From: Protula sp. h YS-2021
Lineage: Eukaryota > Annelida > Polychaeta > Sabellida > Serpulidae
Direction of reading: 5' to 3'
DNA length: 64,000 nucleotides
Assembly (NCBI GenBank): GCA_949752745.1
Contig: OX457024.1
Span: 55,306,510 to 55,370,509 of the forward strand
Shown here: positions 53,786 through 64,000 of the stretch, piece by piece
How positions within the stretch are numbered: the first letter of the stretch is position 1
Layout of the letters: each line of letters starts with the position of its first letter
Translations under genes and position numbers: made by a program
Notes under the pieces: generated by a model
What the model was told of the DNA's origin: nothing
The model's input: the letters and a program-made list of their open reading frames with translations, nothing else
Databases searched by the model: none

Positions 53786-54530
53786 ATGTATAAATGCAAC
53801 ATTTGTTTGAACTCTTACAATTGGCCACAAAGTTTTAAAAGGCACTTAAAGGATGCTCACACTTCAGAAGGAGAATTGGAGATAGATATGGAAAACCCCG
53901 TAAACACACCTTTCACTGAAACTTTAGATGAGTCTTCTATGGAAAGTCAAAGCGTCAAGATGGCTGAAAAGAATGCACGTGCTTGTACAGAATGTGGTGC
54001 ATTATACAACAGCTAAGAAGCTGTGCTCAAATATATGGAGCAGTGTGGTGAGGATGCTGATGACAGGAGTTCTGAAAGTGAGTCAGAAACAGACTCTGAA
54101 AGTGAGTCGGCAATAGACTCTGTTTGGTATGATGTAGTATGGTCAAGAAGTCTACGATGACTATGAGGCCACATTTCAAAAAAAAAGGTTTCAGAATATG
54201 AAGAACAAGGGCTTGAAGGTGCGCGTGAAATAGCAAGCGATGACCTTCGACCCATTTATAAGCATGAACTAAAACAACTGTTTATGAGACCATTCAAATA
54301 TACCCAACGTCTAGAACAAATCCACCATTATCAAACCATTTTAGAGGACTTTAATTACTTTGTTGATGAAAAACATTACTACAAGTATTTAAAAGACACT
54401 AAAAGCGGCTATAAGAAGAAACGATGCATTCTTTGAAGAGCTACTAGATAAGGAGGAGGATGATGATGGCAGGAGTGACGAAGAAAGTGATACGGACAGT
54501 GGAAAGAGTGAAACAGATGAAGAAAAATAG
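53786..54530 (+). pseudogene. C2H2 zinc-finger plus acidic protein, element D
   Basis: It starts MYKCNICLNSYNWPQSFKRH with a full C2H2 finger (Cx2C...Hx4H). A second CTECGALYNS half-finger is cut by a stop at 54,014. Other frames continue with an acidic Ser/Glu/Asp tract (SESESETDSESE), FMRPFKYTQRLEQIHHYQTI and an acidic C-terminus to 54,530. It may stand for the zinc-finger N-terminus that precedes PolB in A and B, here without a polymerase. Function unknown. Confidence 0.5.
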
Positions 54531-54959
54531 ACTTATTTGACTAAACTTTATAATAAAGACTCTATAAATGTTGTAATATTTTATTAACGCTTAATAATAA
54601 GCGTTGTGTATTAATATATGAACATATGAAGTCGTAAGAGGTTCCTGGGGGGTGGTGTTAATTCACTTGTAAACCATATGTTATAATGAAGTATTGTATT
54701 ATATATTGTATGAGAAAAATAAAAACTTGAAAAGCATAATATGTGTTTTTTATTGAATATTACAAATATGTATTATTATGATAAAACAATATTTCAAATA
54801 CATATTATGTTAATACATGTGCCTTGAACTTTTAAGTTTGCAAATGTTATAAAAACTAACTTCACATAGATAATGTTAAATTCATAGTCTATATTTGAAG
54901 CACAAAGACAATTTTATTTGAACTACATATTAAATGTGCATTTGAGTCAAAGCTGGTTC
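54531..54959. terminator. Convergent 3' region of element D
   Basis: AT-rich, with + strand AATAAA (54,550 and 54,718) and a - strand signal (ttttttattg, about 54,745). It includes an inverted copy of the motif triplicated in element C (54,633-54,685). No frame. Confidence 0.55.
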
Positions 54960-55506
54960 AAGCTTTAAAACTTCGCTCCAATCTTCAGCACTGAGGGTGA
55001 TGAGATCATAGCATCCACTAAGCTCGTCACACTGTATACAGTCGTCTCGCTGTCTACTCAACCATCTTCTGACAGTCACTGCATTTATACACATCCATTT
55101 TCTGAAGCATGAAATCTTTCAATGACAACAAAATTCCCTTCTTGGTAGGATGTAACCTTCCAGATGTATGATTCGTAATATATTCACGAATGTTAAAAAT
55201 CACTTTCTGTTGATATTTCGCCAATTTGATATATATGTCTCCATTAATGGGTATCATAACTGGTAAATCATCTACACTCATCTTCTTCATGGTGGTAGCA
55301 GCTTTACGCTCCGGTTCTCGCTTCATTTTAGGTTCTGTCTTAATTTTTCGCTTTTTACACGGCGACGTCGTAGCAAGTAACTCATCTCTTTTCATCTTTC
55401 TAAGATGTGGTCGCCTTTGACGTGACTTCACCTTAGACTTGCGCATTGTTTTAGACTTTGCTGTAGGTATTGTCTCAGGCTTTGCTGTAAAATTTTCTGC
55501 AGGCAT
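54960..55506 (-). pseudogene. PC4-like protein with second PC4-like segment, element D
   Basis: The open frame 55,054-55,506 has a very basic N-terminus (KSKVKSRQRRPHLRKMKR) that looks like a nuclear signal. PC4-type core: INGDIYIKLAKYQQKVIFNI, REYITNHTSGRLHPTKKGIL, LSLKDFMLQK, then CSDCQ and a stop. In a shifted frame CDELSGCYDLITLSAEDW continues, matching accessory ORF 3 of A. The IREY and TKKGI elements are the clearest PC4 match in the window. Confidence 0.7.
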
Positions 55507-55579
55507 ACTCTCACACTCGACGCACTATGTCCTAATATGTTTGGAAATAACTTTACCCAGAAAGTCTTTAAACATAGCT

Positions 55580-55830
55580 TTATATATAACAACTTGTTGA
55601 ACAACATGTTGAACAAGTTGAACGTGTTCAACTTCCCCAACAACATCTTGAAAAACATGTTCGTTGAATATTTTGAACAACATAATTAACATGTTGAACA
55701 TGTTGAAAATGTTGTTGAACATTTTGAACATGTTTTTGAACATGTTGAACAACATGTTGAACAACATGTTGAACATGTTGAACAACTTGTTAAACCATTT
55801 GTTGAACAATTGTTAAACAACTTACTAAAC
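55580..55830 (-). promoter_or_regulatory. Palindrome-array promoter of the element D PC4-like gene
   Basis: Mirror of 53,436-53,730. A TATA box (55,580-55,587, minus) is preceded by about 15 AACATGTT/GTTGAACAAC palindromes up to 55,815. The gene start is about 75 bp downstream of the TATA box. Confidence 0.7.
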
Positions 55831-56164
55831 AGTACCATGACGTAATATGTTCAAAAAAATAATTCGAACACGTCTTTGGAATGGGGCTTGCCATTCGAAC
55901 ACATGTTTGAATGGTGTGCTCTTCTCACCTGTGCAAAAACCCTGTGACCACTGTACATTATGCTTATAGCCACATGTGCAAATAGCCTATGACTACTTTA
56001 TGTCAAAACTGGAAATAAAACTGGATCAAACGGTAAAATTTTCATTCAAATTGGTTGAACATAACGAAAGTTACCTACTTTTTTTCCAAAAACTTACTAA
56101 AATATACATTATGTTTACAGCCACATGTTCAAATAGCCTGGCACATAGTATGTCCTTGAATGGG
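55831..56164. other. Spacer inside element D, no gene
   Basis: It has two weak direct repeats (gccacatgt.caaatagcct at about 55,970 and 56,120). No supported frame. Confidence 0.4.
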
Positions 56165-56278
56165 GTTATAATGACGTCATACTGACGTGATAGGGCGTTC
56201 TAGAACTGTCATGACAGTTCTGGAACATATATGAATGTGTGCATTATATCCTTATATGGCATGTTTTCACAAACATTC

Positions 56279-56352
56279 TGGGATAGCTCAAGTGGTAGAG
56301 CGTCAAGCTCCTGGCCGGACCCATGAGGGATGGGTGGTTCGAGCCCAGGTAT
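56279..56352 (+). repeat. tRNA-like sequence (probable SINE head or decayed tRNA)
   Basis: Box A is matched by TAGCTCAAGTGG followed by TAGAGC, and box B by GGTTCGAGCCC, at roughly tRNA spacing. The D-arm pairs, and an ACCCAT/ATGGGT hairpin lies where a variable arm would be. I cannot form a normal anticodon or acceptor stem, so a functional tRNA is unlikely. A tRNA-derived SINE promoter fits better. A simple tandem tail follows. Confidence 0.5.
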
Positions 56353-56399
56353 GGGCAACCTAGTACATGGTATGTAACCAAATCACATAACCTTATAAC

Positions 56400-56530
56400 G
56401 CATACATTCATGACGCACTCATTCACAACACACATTCATCATACACATTCATAATGTACTCATTCATCACGTACTCATTCATAACACATTCATCTCGTAC
56501 TCATTCATAATACACATTCATAATGCACTC
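56400..56530. repeat. Tandem attcataa.gcactc-type repeat
   Basis: About eight degenerate copies of a 14-20-bp unit containing ACTCATTCAT lie directly after the tRNA-like sequence, perhaps a SINE tail. Confidence 0.7.
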
Positions 56531-56849
56531 TATGGTCTAGGGTTAGGGTTATGCCGCTTAGGGTTATGACGTCATCATGACGTCAGTATGATGTCATCAT
56601 AACGTCATCACGTCGTCATTATGACGTCATTCCAACAGGCGCGCGCTCTATCAAAAAAACTGTTCCAGAACCACCATGCCGGTTCTGGCCCACCTTTGTG
56701 ACGTCATAGTTGAGCCAGAAGACTCGTTCATCACGTCATCATGACCTCATCATGATATCATCCGAACAGGATTCCAGAACCTGTTCCAGAAACCCCATGA
56801 TGGTTCTGGAACACCCTATAACGTCATTACGCTGAGTTGACGTCGTTTC

Positions 56850-57226
56850 CCTCTCCAACCCGGGGGAGGGAGGTCGGCACATAGTATGTCCTAGGGGGGT
56901 CTGTACATAGTATGTCCTAGGGGAGGGGGGTCGGTACATAGTTTGTCCTAGGGGGGGGGGTCGGTACATAGTAGGCTCTAGGGGGGTCCTCACTTTATCA
57001 CCATGGGGTCTGTCCTATTCCTTACCCGTCTGCGGCCTGGGGGTGGGGGAAGGTCCTCACTTTATCACCATGGTTACGCCTATAAAGACGTCATAATGGG
57101 TTCCACACATAGTATGTCCTAGGCTTAACCCTCTGCCGCCTAGGGGGGAGGTCCTTATCACCATGGTCACGTGACTGATGACGTCACTTCCTGTGCTGGA
57201 ACTCTCCTTTTGCAACTACTCAAAGA
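56850..57226. repeat. Right terminal repeat of element D
   Basis: Four tandem copies of a poly-G plus gtcggtacatagtatgtcct unit (56,870-56,990) are followed by sequence colinear with 13,540-13,822. It includes a CRE TGACGTCA at 57,179-57,186. Confidence 0.8.
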
Positions 57227-58933
57227 GTCCTAACATGTAGTTAAGGCTTAGAAGACTTCAAAGGAAGGTATCAAGACACATCTATAGACATCCCAGATTT
57301 AATTTAAATTGAACATTTTACTTAGCAAAAGCTCTGAATTCGTTTATCTCCGCTTTATATGGGATTTCTCGTGAACTCTAAGAATCAGACAATTTGGGAG
57401 CCAGAAAACTGTCTCAGTTGTTCGAATAGTCCCCCCCCCCCAACCCCCCCTAGATATCAGCTAATCAGAATCGCTGGTACTTTGGTACCAAGCCTCATTC
57501 GGGTATTGCGTGCGGTCCCAACCACGCGGGTTTCTAGGCAAGTGCAAATTTGTACTTTTCTGTCTTCAGCTAAGAAGTGATTTGTCCTCTTTTATCATTA
57601 ATTCTTTGGATAATGTGTTACCTTATCTCTGATTTTCTTGCGAGAGTAATTGGCTCCCAGAATTTGGAAATTTTGCCTTACTACGCTCACTGCTAGTAAA
57701 TCTGAATTTGCATCACAGTGGTTTCTTTCCCTGATAAGTGTTACTCGTAGGTCTCCACCGTTTACTAGGAAGGGCGTATTAACTACCTGTGAAGGAACAC
57801 AGGTCATTTCAGATTGCTGGCATCTGTCCTGATCTCAAGCTACTCACTGCGCCTTGATCACTTGTGGCTTAGCTTGGTTCTTCCTAGCAGGCTGCCGGTA
57901 ACTCTAGAGCAGAACTAGGTTACTTTGTCATGTCTGAACGTAGAGAGGTTGTTATCAGCCGTCTCGGTCACCCAAGAGCTCTACAGACGCTAGTACTAAC
58001 GAGCGTACCAAGCCTTGGTTGCATTCGCTATTTGATACCGAGTGCGCGCCATCGCTAGGTTAAGTATAGGTACAAGTTATTCGCTGGGTGTCTGAGTCAG
58101 AGCTGGGTGTCTTGGGGCTGAGTCAGAGCTGGGTACTCAGCATCAACTGAGAGCTAAGCAACCAATCCTTGGTTGGTTAAGAAGGATTGGTGTGTCTTGG
58201 TCGGGTACGCACTAAGTACCAAGCATACGCACAAGCTTTGATTTGTGAACAAGCCAAAAAGTCAAATACACCGGGATTATTGAATGTATCGTCACGTCTC
58301 GACTCTTGCTATAAAGCTGCCATCTCAAGGGTGGATGGAGAGGGTGGTAAATTAGCAAACGGTCACAGGGTCAGAAACGCTTGATCGTCGGTGCGTCTTC
58401 TGTTCTTTCTGTTCGTCCTTCCGTGTGCGAGAGTTGTTTACCAACTCGATTGAATTTTGAATAAACACATGAACTAACATCATTTATGTTTTATTTATGC
58501 CTTCTCATCACACACACGGAACTGGACTCTTTTATGAGTAAAAGCTGAGTTCTTTGGAAAATTTTCTCGACTTGGCTCGCAAAGCAGGCCACCCCGACTC
58601 CTGTGTCAGTCTCATGTAAAAGTAGAGATAAGCGAATTCAGAGTTTTTGCGAAGTAAAACTGGCGTGTTTTTTTTTTTCGTAAAGCGCTTTTTTACGAGT
58701 GAAAGCGTAATTCGCATTCTCCACTTTTGCCATAGCTACCCGCCCGCCACCCCTCTGACCTTGGTATGGTTGGTGTGTAGGAACAATACTTGAATTAGGC
58801 TTTGTACCAATGATTCTGAATAACTGAAAATTTTTTGGTTCCCAAATTGGATGATTCTTAAAGTTCACGAAAAGAAACATATAAAAGTCTAGAATATGAA
58901 TTACGCTTTTTACTCGTAATAGCGTGTTTTATA
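57227..58933. repeat. Repeat-rich spacer with scrambled inverted segments
   Basis: Segment 57,312-57,352 is the inverse of 58,622-58,665, and 57,353-57,500 the inverse of 58,740-58,885 (for example cgtgaact.taagaatca and caatttggga.cca). The order is not that of simple terminal repeats. The middle has an AATAAA near 58,462 and short direct repeats (gctgggt at about 58,085-58,130), perhaps a retroelement 3' end. No gene is supported. Confidence 0.5.
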
Positions 58934-61900
58934 TGGAATGCCGTTTTAACATTTAATGTTTATTTTTGATATCAAAATATAATTAAAGATATCAATAAAT
59001 CAATGTAGATCTCAATAATTTATATTTTGCTATCAATAATTGAATTTTAGATGGCAAAAAATTATTTTTGAGACCAAAAAATCGTTTGCAGATTTCAAAA
59101 TACAAATTAAAAAAGTATCAGTTTGAAATAATGATATCTGCAATAAATTCTTGATATCAATAAAAAGAAAATGAATTATTGAGCTCAAAATCGATATTTT
59201 GTTCTCTATGGAATGCCGTTTTAACATTTAATGCTTATTTTTGATATCAAAATATATTTAGAGATATCAATAAATCAATATAGATCTCATTAATTTATAT
59301 TTTTCTATCAATAATTGAATTTTAGATGGCAAAAATTTATTTTTGAGATCAAAAAATCAATTTCACAAGCTTAAAAAATCTTAAGGGAGACACACATTTA
59401 CATAACATATAACGAATCGCCAATTAAATTTTGGAGATAAAAACTTGAATTATTGAGATCGATAATAACAACACACTTTTTGATCTCAAGAATTGCTTCT
59501 TTTTTGTACAGTAAAAAATTAAAGAAATATTCTGAATATAAGGACCAGTCATTATGTATTTACAGATGTGTATTTCTGAATTTTTTATTTAAAAATAGAC
59601 TGATATTTTGATATAAAAATCAGATTTTAAGATCAAAAAATCGTTTGCAGATTTCAAAATACAAATTAAAAAAGTATCAGTTTGAAATAATGATATCTGC
59701 AATAAATTCTTGATATCAATAAAAAGAAAATGAATTATTGAGCTCAAAATCGATATTTTGTTCTCTATGGAATGCCGTTTTAACATTTAATGCTTATTTT
59801 TGATATCAAAATATATTTAGAGATATCAATAAATCAATATAGATCTCATTAATTTATATTTTTCTATCAATAATTGAATTTTAGATGGCAAAAATTTATT
59901 TTTGAGATCAAAAAATCAATTTCACAAGCTTAAAAAATCTTAAGGGAGACACACATTTACATAACATATAACGAATCGCCAATTAAATTTTGGAGATAAA
60001 AACTTGAATTATTGAGATCGATAATAACAACACACTTTTTGATCTCAAGAATTGCTTCTTTTTTGTACAGTAAAAAATTAAAGAAATATTCTGAATATAA
60101 GGACCAGTCATTATGTATTTACAGATGTGTATTTCTGAATTTTTTATTTAAAAATAGACTGATATTTTGATATAAAAATCAGATTTTAAGATCAAAAAAT
60201 CGTTTGCAGATTTCAAAATACAAATTAAAAAAGTATCAGTTTGAAATAATGATATCTGCAATAAATTCTTGATATCAATAAAAAGAAAATGAATTATTGA
60301 GCTCAAAATCGATATTTTGTTCTCTATGGAATGCCGTTTTAACATTTAATGCTTATTTTTGATATCAAAATATATTTAGAGATATCAATAAATCAATATA
60401 GATCTCATTAATTTATATTTTTCTATCAATAATTGAATTTTAGATGGCAAAAATTTATTTTTGAGATCAAAAAATCAATTTCACAAGCTTAAAAAATCTT
60501 AAGGGAGACACACATTTACATAACATATAACGAATCGTCAATTAAATTTTGGAGATAAAAACTTGAATTATTGAGATCGATAATAACAACACAATTTTTG
60601 ATCTCAAGAATTGCTTCTTTTTTGTACAGTAAAAAATTAAAGAAATATTCTGAATATAAGGACCAGTCATTATGTATTTACAGATGTGTATTTCTGAATT
60701 TTTTATTTAAAAATTGACTGATATTTTGATATAAAGATCAGATTTTAAGATCAAAAAATCGTTTGCAGATTTCAAAATACAAATTAAAAAAGTATCAGTT
60801 TGAAATAATGATATCTGCAATAAATTCTTGATATCAATAAAAAGAAAATGAATTATTGAGCTCAAAATCGATATTTTGTTCTCTATGGAATGCCGTTTTA
60901 ACATTTAATGCTTATTTTTGATATCAAAATATATTTAGAGATATCAATAAATCAATATAGATCTCATTAATTTATATTTTTCTATCAATAATTGAATTTT
61001 AGATGGCAAAAATTTATTTTTGAGATCAAAAAATCAATTTCACAAGCTTAAAAAATCTTAAGGGAGACACACATTTACATAACATATAACGCATCGTCAA
61101 TTAAATTTTGGAGATAAAAACTTGAATTATTGAGATCGATAATAACAACACAATTTTTGATCTCAAGAATTGATTGTTTTTTGTACAGTAAAAAAATTAA
61201 AACAAAGATTCTGTATACAAGGACAGCCATTATTTATTTACAGATGCGTGTTTCTGAATGTTTTATTTAAAAAATTGACTGATATTTTGATATAAAGAAT
61301 CAGTTTTTGAGATCAAAAAATCGTTTGCAGATCTCAAAAAACAAATTAAAAAAGTATCAGTCTGAAATAATGATATCTGAAATAAATGCTTGATATCAAT
61401 ATATAGAAAATCAAATTTTGAGCTCAAAATCGTTATTTTGTTATCAAATATTTCATTTTTGCTATCAAGAATTGAATTTTTGATCTCATAAAATCAATTT
61501 TAAATATCATTAAATCATTTTTGATATCAATAAATATTTCTTGATATCTCTAAATATTTATTGATATCAAAAATTTTTTTTTGAGATCAAGAATACATTT
61601 AGAAATATCAAAAAATACAATAACAGATAGCAAAAATTAATTCTTGATATCAAAATATGGATTTTTTGAGATCATTAATTAATTCTTGATATCAAAAATT
61701 CAATTTTTGAGATCAAAAATTAATTCTTGATATCAATAATTCCCTAATAAATGTGAAAACGACATTCCATAGTTCTCAAATATTTCATTTTTGCTATCAA
61801 GAATTGAATTTTGATCTCAAAAAAATCAATTTTAGACGTCATTAAATCATTTTTCATATCAATAAATATTTCTTGATATCTCTAAATATTTATTGATATC

Positions 61901-62097
61901 AAATATCATTTTTTAAGATCAAGAATACATTTAGAGATATCAAAGATACAATTACAGATAGCAAAAATTAATTCTTGATATCAAAATATGGATTTTTTAT
62001 CAAATATTAATTCTTGATATCAAAAAATCAATTTTTGACCTCAAAAATGAATTCTTGATATCAATAATTCCCCAACAAATGTGAAAACGGCATTCCA
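58934..62097. mobile_element. Transposon-like block with internal satellite
   Basis: The outer ends are inverted (TGGAATGCCGTTTT.ACATTT and its complement), each flanked by TA, as in Tc1/mariner-type non-autonomous elements. The same terminal sequence recurs directly at 59,209, 59,768, 60,327 and 60,886, and inverted near 61,775. The interior is a mosaic of GATATCAA and GAGATCAAAA motifs. No transposase. Confidence 0.65.
59209..61444. repeat. 559-bp tandem repeat, four units
   Basis: Units start at 59,209, 59,768, 60,327 and 60,886 with a constant 559-bp period. The first three are nearly identical and the fourth diverges toward its end. A fifth, partial copy of about 275 bp precedes at 58,934. 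Identical 65-codon frames in each unit are repeat shadows. Confidence 0.92.
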
Positions 62098-62314
62098 TAG
62101 TTTTACGAAAATAAAACGTCAGTTACTTTAATCACCCTGAGAAATGGGATGTTTGTTAGTGTAATGTCTTTTCTGTCTCAAAACAGCTCCTTGTGTGTAC
62201 ACTGTCGATCTGGGTGATGCGATTTCTTATTCACTGGTTTTATCGCAATCTGGTTACAGTCTGTGTACTTTGCTCAATTAAATACAGCCGCCTTTTATTA
62301 TAATTGTTTAATAG

Positions 62315-62499
62315 TGGACTTCGCCGTAGAGATGTCCCACCAGGCCATCATGTTTAACATGGGACAAGTTTGCACTGCCGGCTCGAGGACTTTCGTACAG
62401 GAAGAAATCTACGAGGAGTTTGTCAAGAGATCCAAAGAAAGAGCAGCAAAAAGAACAGTCGGCGATCCTCTGAACTTCGCAAACGAAAGCGGAGCTCAG
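62315..62499 (+). CDS. Aldehyde dehydrogenase exon with catalytic cysteine
   Basis: The acceptor atag at 62,311-62,314 and the donor CAG|GTTAGT at 62,500 bound a 185-bp exon. The translation DFAVEMSHQAIMFNMGQVC, TAGSRTFVQEEIYEEFVKRS is the ALDH1/ALDH2 family active-site exon. The catalytic Cys is the one in GQVCTAGS, and the flanking Cys residues common in animals are Val and Thr. The enzyme would oxidise aldehydes with NAD. It probably belongs to a host gene running rightward, with earlier exons not visible in the window. Confidence 0.8.
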
Positions 62500-62813
62500 G
62501 TTAGTTGGCGGCTATCCTTCGAATTAGGTTGCAGCAGGGGAAGGAGGGGATGAAGGTCAGAACATATATTAACATATATTTCTGAGATGTCTATAGCGTG
62601 AAAGTTCAGCCGTCCCTTCGCAAAGTTCAGCTGGATTTTGAAAAAGTTTTCTTAATCTTGTGATCTTTTTAATTGTCGCCAAAAAAAATGGAAATTGACC
62701 ATTCTTAAGGAAAACCATGTTTGAACCGTACTTTCCGCAAGGGATGGGATGGACTGACGTTTGGATTCCTGTATACGATGCCTTATTTGCCTTTGCCTTA
62801 CTAAATCTTTTAG
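62500..62813 (+). other. ALDH intron
   Basis: Bounded by GTTAGT and a pyrimidine-rich ctaaatcttttag acceptor. AT-rich, no internal gene. Confidence 0.65.
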
Positions 62814-62978
62814 ATTGATGACACTCAGACAAAAAAGATTCTAGAGTTGATAGAATCGGGAAAACAAGAGGGAGCGAAACTGGAAACTGGTGGCAGCAAA
62901 TTGCCAGGAAATGGCTTCTTCATACAGCCCACTGTATTTTCCGATGTCAAGGATAACATGAGGATCGCAAATGAAGAG
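62814..62978 (+). CDS. Aldehyde dehydrogenase, next exon
   Basis: It follows the acceptor ttttag in the same frame as the previous exon (which ends on a complete CAG codon). The sequence has [40 protein letters not shown] and [15 protein letters not shown], matching the ALDH segment before the EIFGP block. After NEE the frame leaves the family (AWIQKIIL). The exon end may be a weak GC donor (GAG|GCATGG) or the gene may be truncated. No EIFGP exon is seen before 64,000. Confidence 0.72.
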
Positions 62979-64000
62979 GCATGGATTCAAAAGATTATAC
63001 TTCTATATATACAGTATTTTCCTTTTCCCGTTCAAAACAAGAAATTCGTTTCTGTTAACATACCTAGTAATTAAATAATGATTACTACAGTAATTCATAA
63101 TTAACAATTCATTTTAGACCTTTAATTCAGTTTTTAAAAAGTCATGTGTTTAAGTGTAACAGATCAGTGTTCAAGTGTCAAAAGTATAAAATAGAGGAAG
63201 TCAAGATAACTAAAATCATTTATCACCTAAAAAGTAAAATATATTAGACATTATTTCGTGCACCTATGCACTGACCAGTTTTTGGACCAGTCGACTTCAT
63301 CGGGCTGGTCTTATCACATCAATAGAGGGGTATCTGCCGTCTCTATGTACGTATGTACACCTGTACGTAAGCATGTATGTATGTAAACTTTTACCTAAAA
63401 TGCTTCTTCTCCTTCAGCTTTGATTGGATTCCTTTCTAATTTTGTAGGAATGTTCTCAAGGTAGGCCTCTCTTAAAAAATACCCTTTTTCGCGATCCGAC
63501 ATAGACACAGTTATGAGCGTGCCCGTCCGTCTGTCTGTCTGTCTGTCAGCTGGAAACACATGGTTTTGTCCTCGCAAATTCTCCAAAACTGCTTAACGCA
63601 CGGTTGTGATTTTTATACAGATATATATATATATATATATCTATTCCCTCAGATCACCTCTATTAGGGACACCCCTGAATTATGGACAGCATTTTTCAGT
63701 CTGTTTTAAAACGCCATAGAGTTCTGTTATATCTAGACCCCTCTAATAGGGACACCCCTCTATTCAGAATTAGGGACACTCTTTTTATCCCGTAAGTACG
63801 GTTGCTTATTTAAAACAACCCCTCTATTGTGGACAGTCAAATTGTCCATATTTTGTACGTCATGTAAACAACCCCTATCAGCTTGTTACTCGGTAGTGTT
63901 TGTTTTTTTTTTCGCTATTGTTATCTGTGGATATTGAATACATTATATTGAACACAGTGCATGTAAAGACAATAGGGCTCATTACAAAAGATGTGCGCTT
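62979..64000. repeat. Non-coding tail with short dispersed repeats
   Basis: A gtctgtctgtct run (about 63,528) and a short (TA)n (63,621-63,640) are present. From 63,640 to 63,850 there are three or four copies of a cctctattagggacacccc-type motif, resembling terminal parts of pogo/Tigger-type DNA transposons. No further ALDH exon or other gene is recognised. Confidence 0.45.

Larger units (their letters stand above)
56165..56830. promoter_or_regulatory. Cluster of CRE and heat-shock-element-like sites
   Basis: Perfect TGACGTCA occurs at 56,172, 56,567, 56,578 and 56,622. TTCnnGAA, the minimal heat-shock factor dimer site, occurs at 56,198, 56,218, 56,663, 56,772, 56,784 and 56,804. A 20-bp perfect palindrome, AGAACTGTCATGACAGTTCT, is at about 56,203. 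It lies just inside the right TIR of element D. Binding is not shown. Confidence 0.5.
51660..57226. mobile_element. Element D: minimal Polinton derivative
   Basis: The right end is colinear with the right end of element A. Inside are a terminal zinc-type ORF (+), a C2H2/acidic ORF (+) and a PC4-like ORF (-). Polymerase, integrase, ATPase and capsid genes are not visible. The left limit is uncertain. It looks like a deletion derivative that could only move in trans. Confidence 0.55.

Noticed and set aside
53367..53802. Met/Leu/Asn-rich frames on both strands (also 55,525-55,809)
   Set aside because: They translate the AACATGTT palindrome arrays and appear on both strands. They are regulatory or structural DNA, not proteins.
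56279..56352. Functional tRNA gene
   Set aside because: Boxes A and B fit, but no proper acceptor or anticodon stem can be formed.
56540..56570. Telomere-like ttaggg repeats
   Set aside because: Only two or three interspersed copies, too few for an interstitial telomere.
59033..60904. Four near-identical 65-codon minus-strand ORFs with exact spacing
   Set aside because: They are carried by the 559-bp satellite units, with no ribosomal or domain evidence.
58934..62097. CRISPR-like array
   Set aside because: The repeats are 559 bp with no spacer pattern, and the DNA is eukaryotic.

Overview
The window is metazoan nuclear DNA, most likely from an invertebrate. It has spliced aldehyde dehydrogenase exons at the far right, AT-rich satellite DNA, and at least six classes of eukaryotic mobile element. 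Almost everything else is mobile DNA, dominated by four copies (A-D) of endogenous Polinton/Maverick (adintovirus-like) dsDNA elements. All four are damaged by frameshifts, stops, deletions or nested insertions. I cannot name the species.

Layout. Element A fills 1-13,822 and continues left of the window. Its left block (+) has a small zinc protein, protein-primed PolB, a PC4-like ssDNA-binding protein and two more ORFs. Its right block (-) has adenain-like protease, major capsid protein (MCP), pX-like protein, penton, a myristoylation-type Cys-rich protein, an unknown protein, a basic protein, packaging ATPase and only the tail of an integrase. It is bounded by inverted arms of about 2.25 kb that include the PolB N-terminus. 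Element C (13,927-27,430) is a shorter relic, flanked by inverted subrepeat TIRs and carrying a solo-LTR-like insert and a complete but decayed BEL/Pao retrotransposon (19,267-26,434, 5-bp target duplication). From 27,430 to 32,387 come a 658-bp MITE, plain DNA and a DIRS-like relic.

Element B (32,388-51,650) has the full Polinton gene set: integrase, ATPase, basic protein, unknown, Cys-rich, penton, pX, MCP and protease on +, then PolB, PC4-like and accessory ORFs on -. Its penton gene is split by a Ty3/Gypsy element (35,951-42,735) with the unusual order gag-PR-INT-RT-RNaseH (Gmr1-like) and a tRNA-Pro primer site. Element D (51,660-57,226) is a minimal derivative: TIR, small zinc protein, a C2H2/acidic ORF and a PC4-like ORF, the last two facing each other behind matching palindrome-array promoters. 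Then come scrambled repeats, a 3.2-kb transposon-like block with 559-bp tandem units (58,934-62,097) and the ALDH exons.

How the genes work together. PolB, integrase, ATPase, protease and the capsid proteins form the known Polinton/adintovirus replication and virion module. The less familiar part is the cassette downstream of PolB: one clear PC4-like protein followed by up to three more segments with the same strand-strand-helix ending. The regulatory DNA is also notable: triplicated T-MARE palindromes before PolB, CRE and heat-shock-type sites in and near the ends, and palindrome arrays in D. These suggest host bZIP or stress control of the elements, which is inference.
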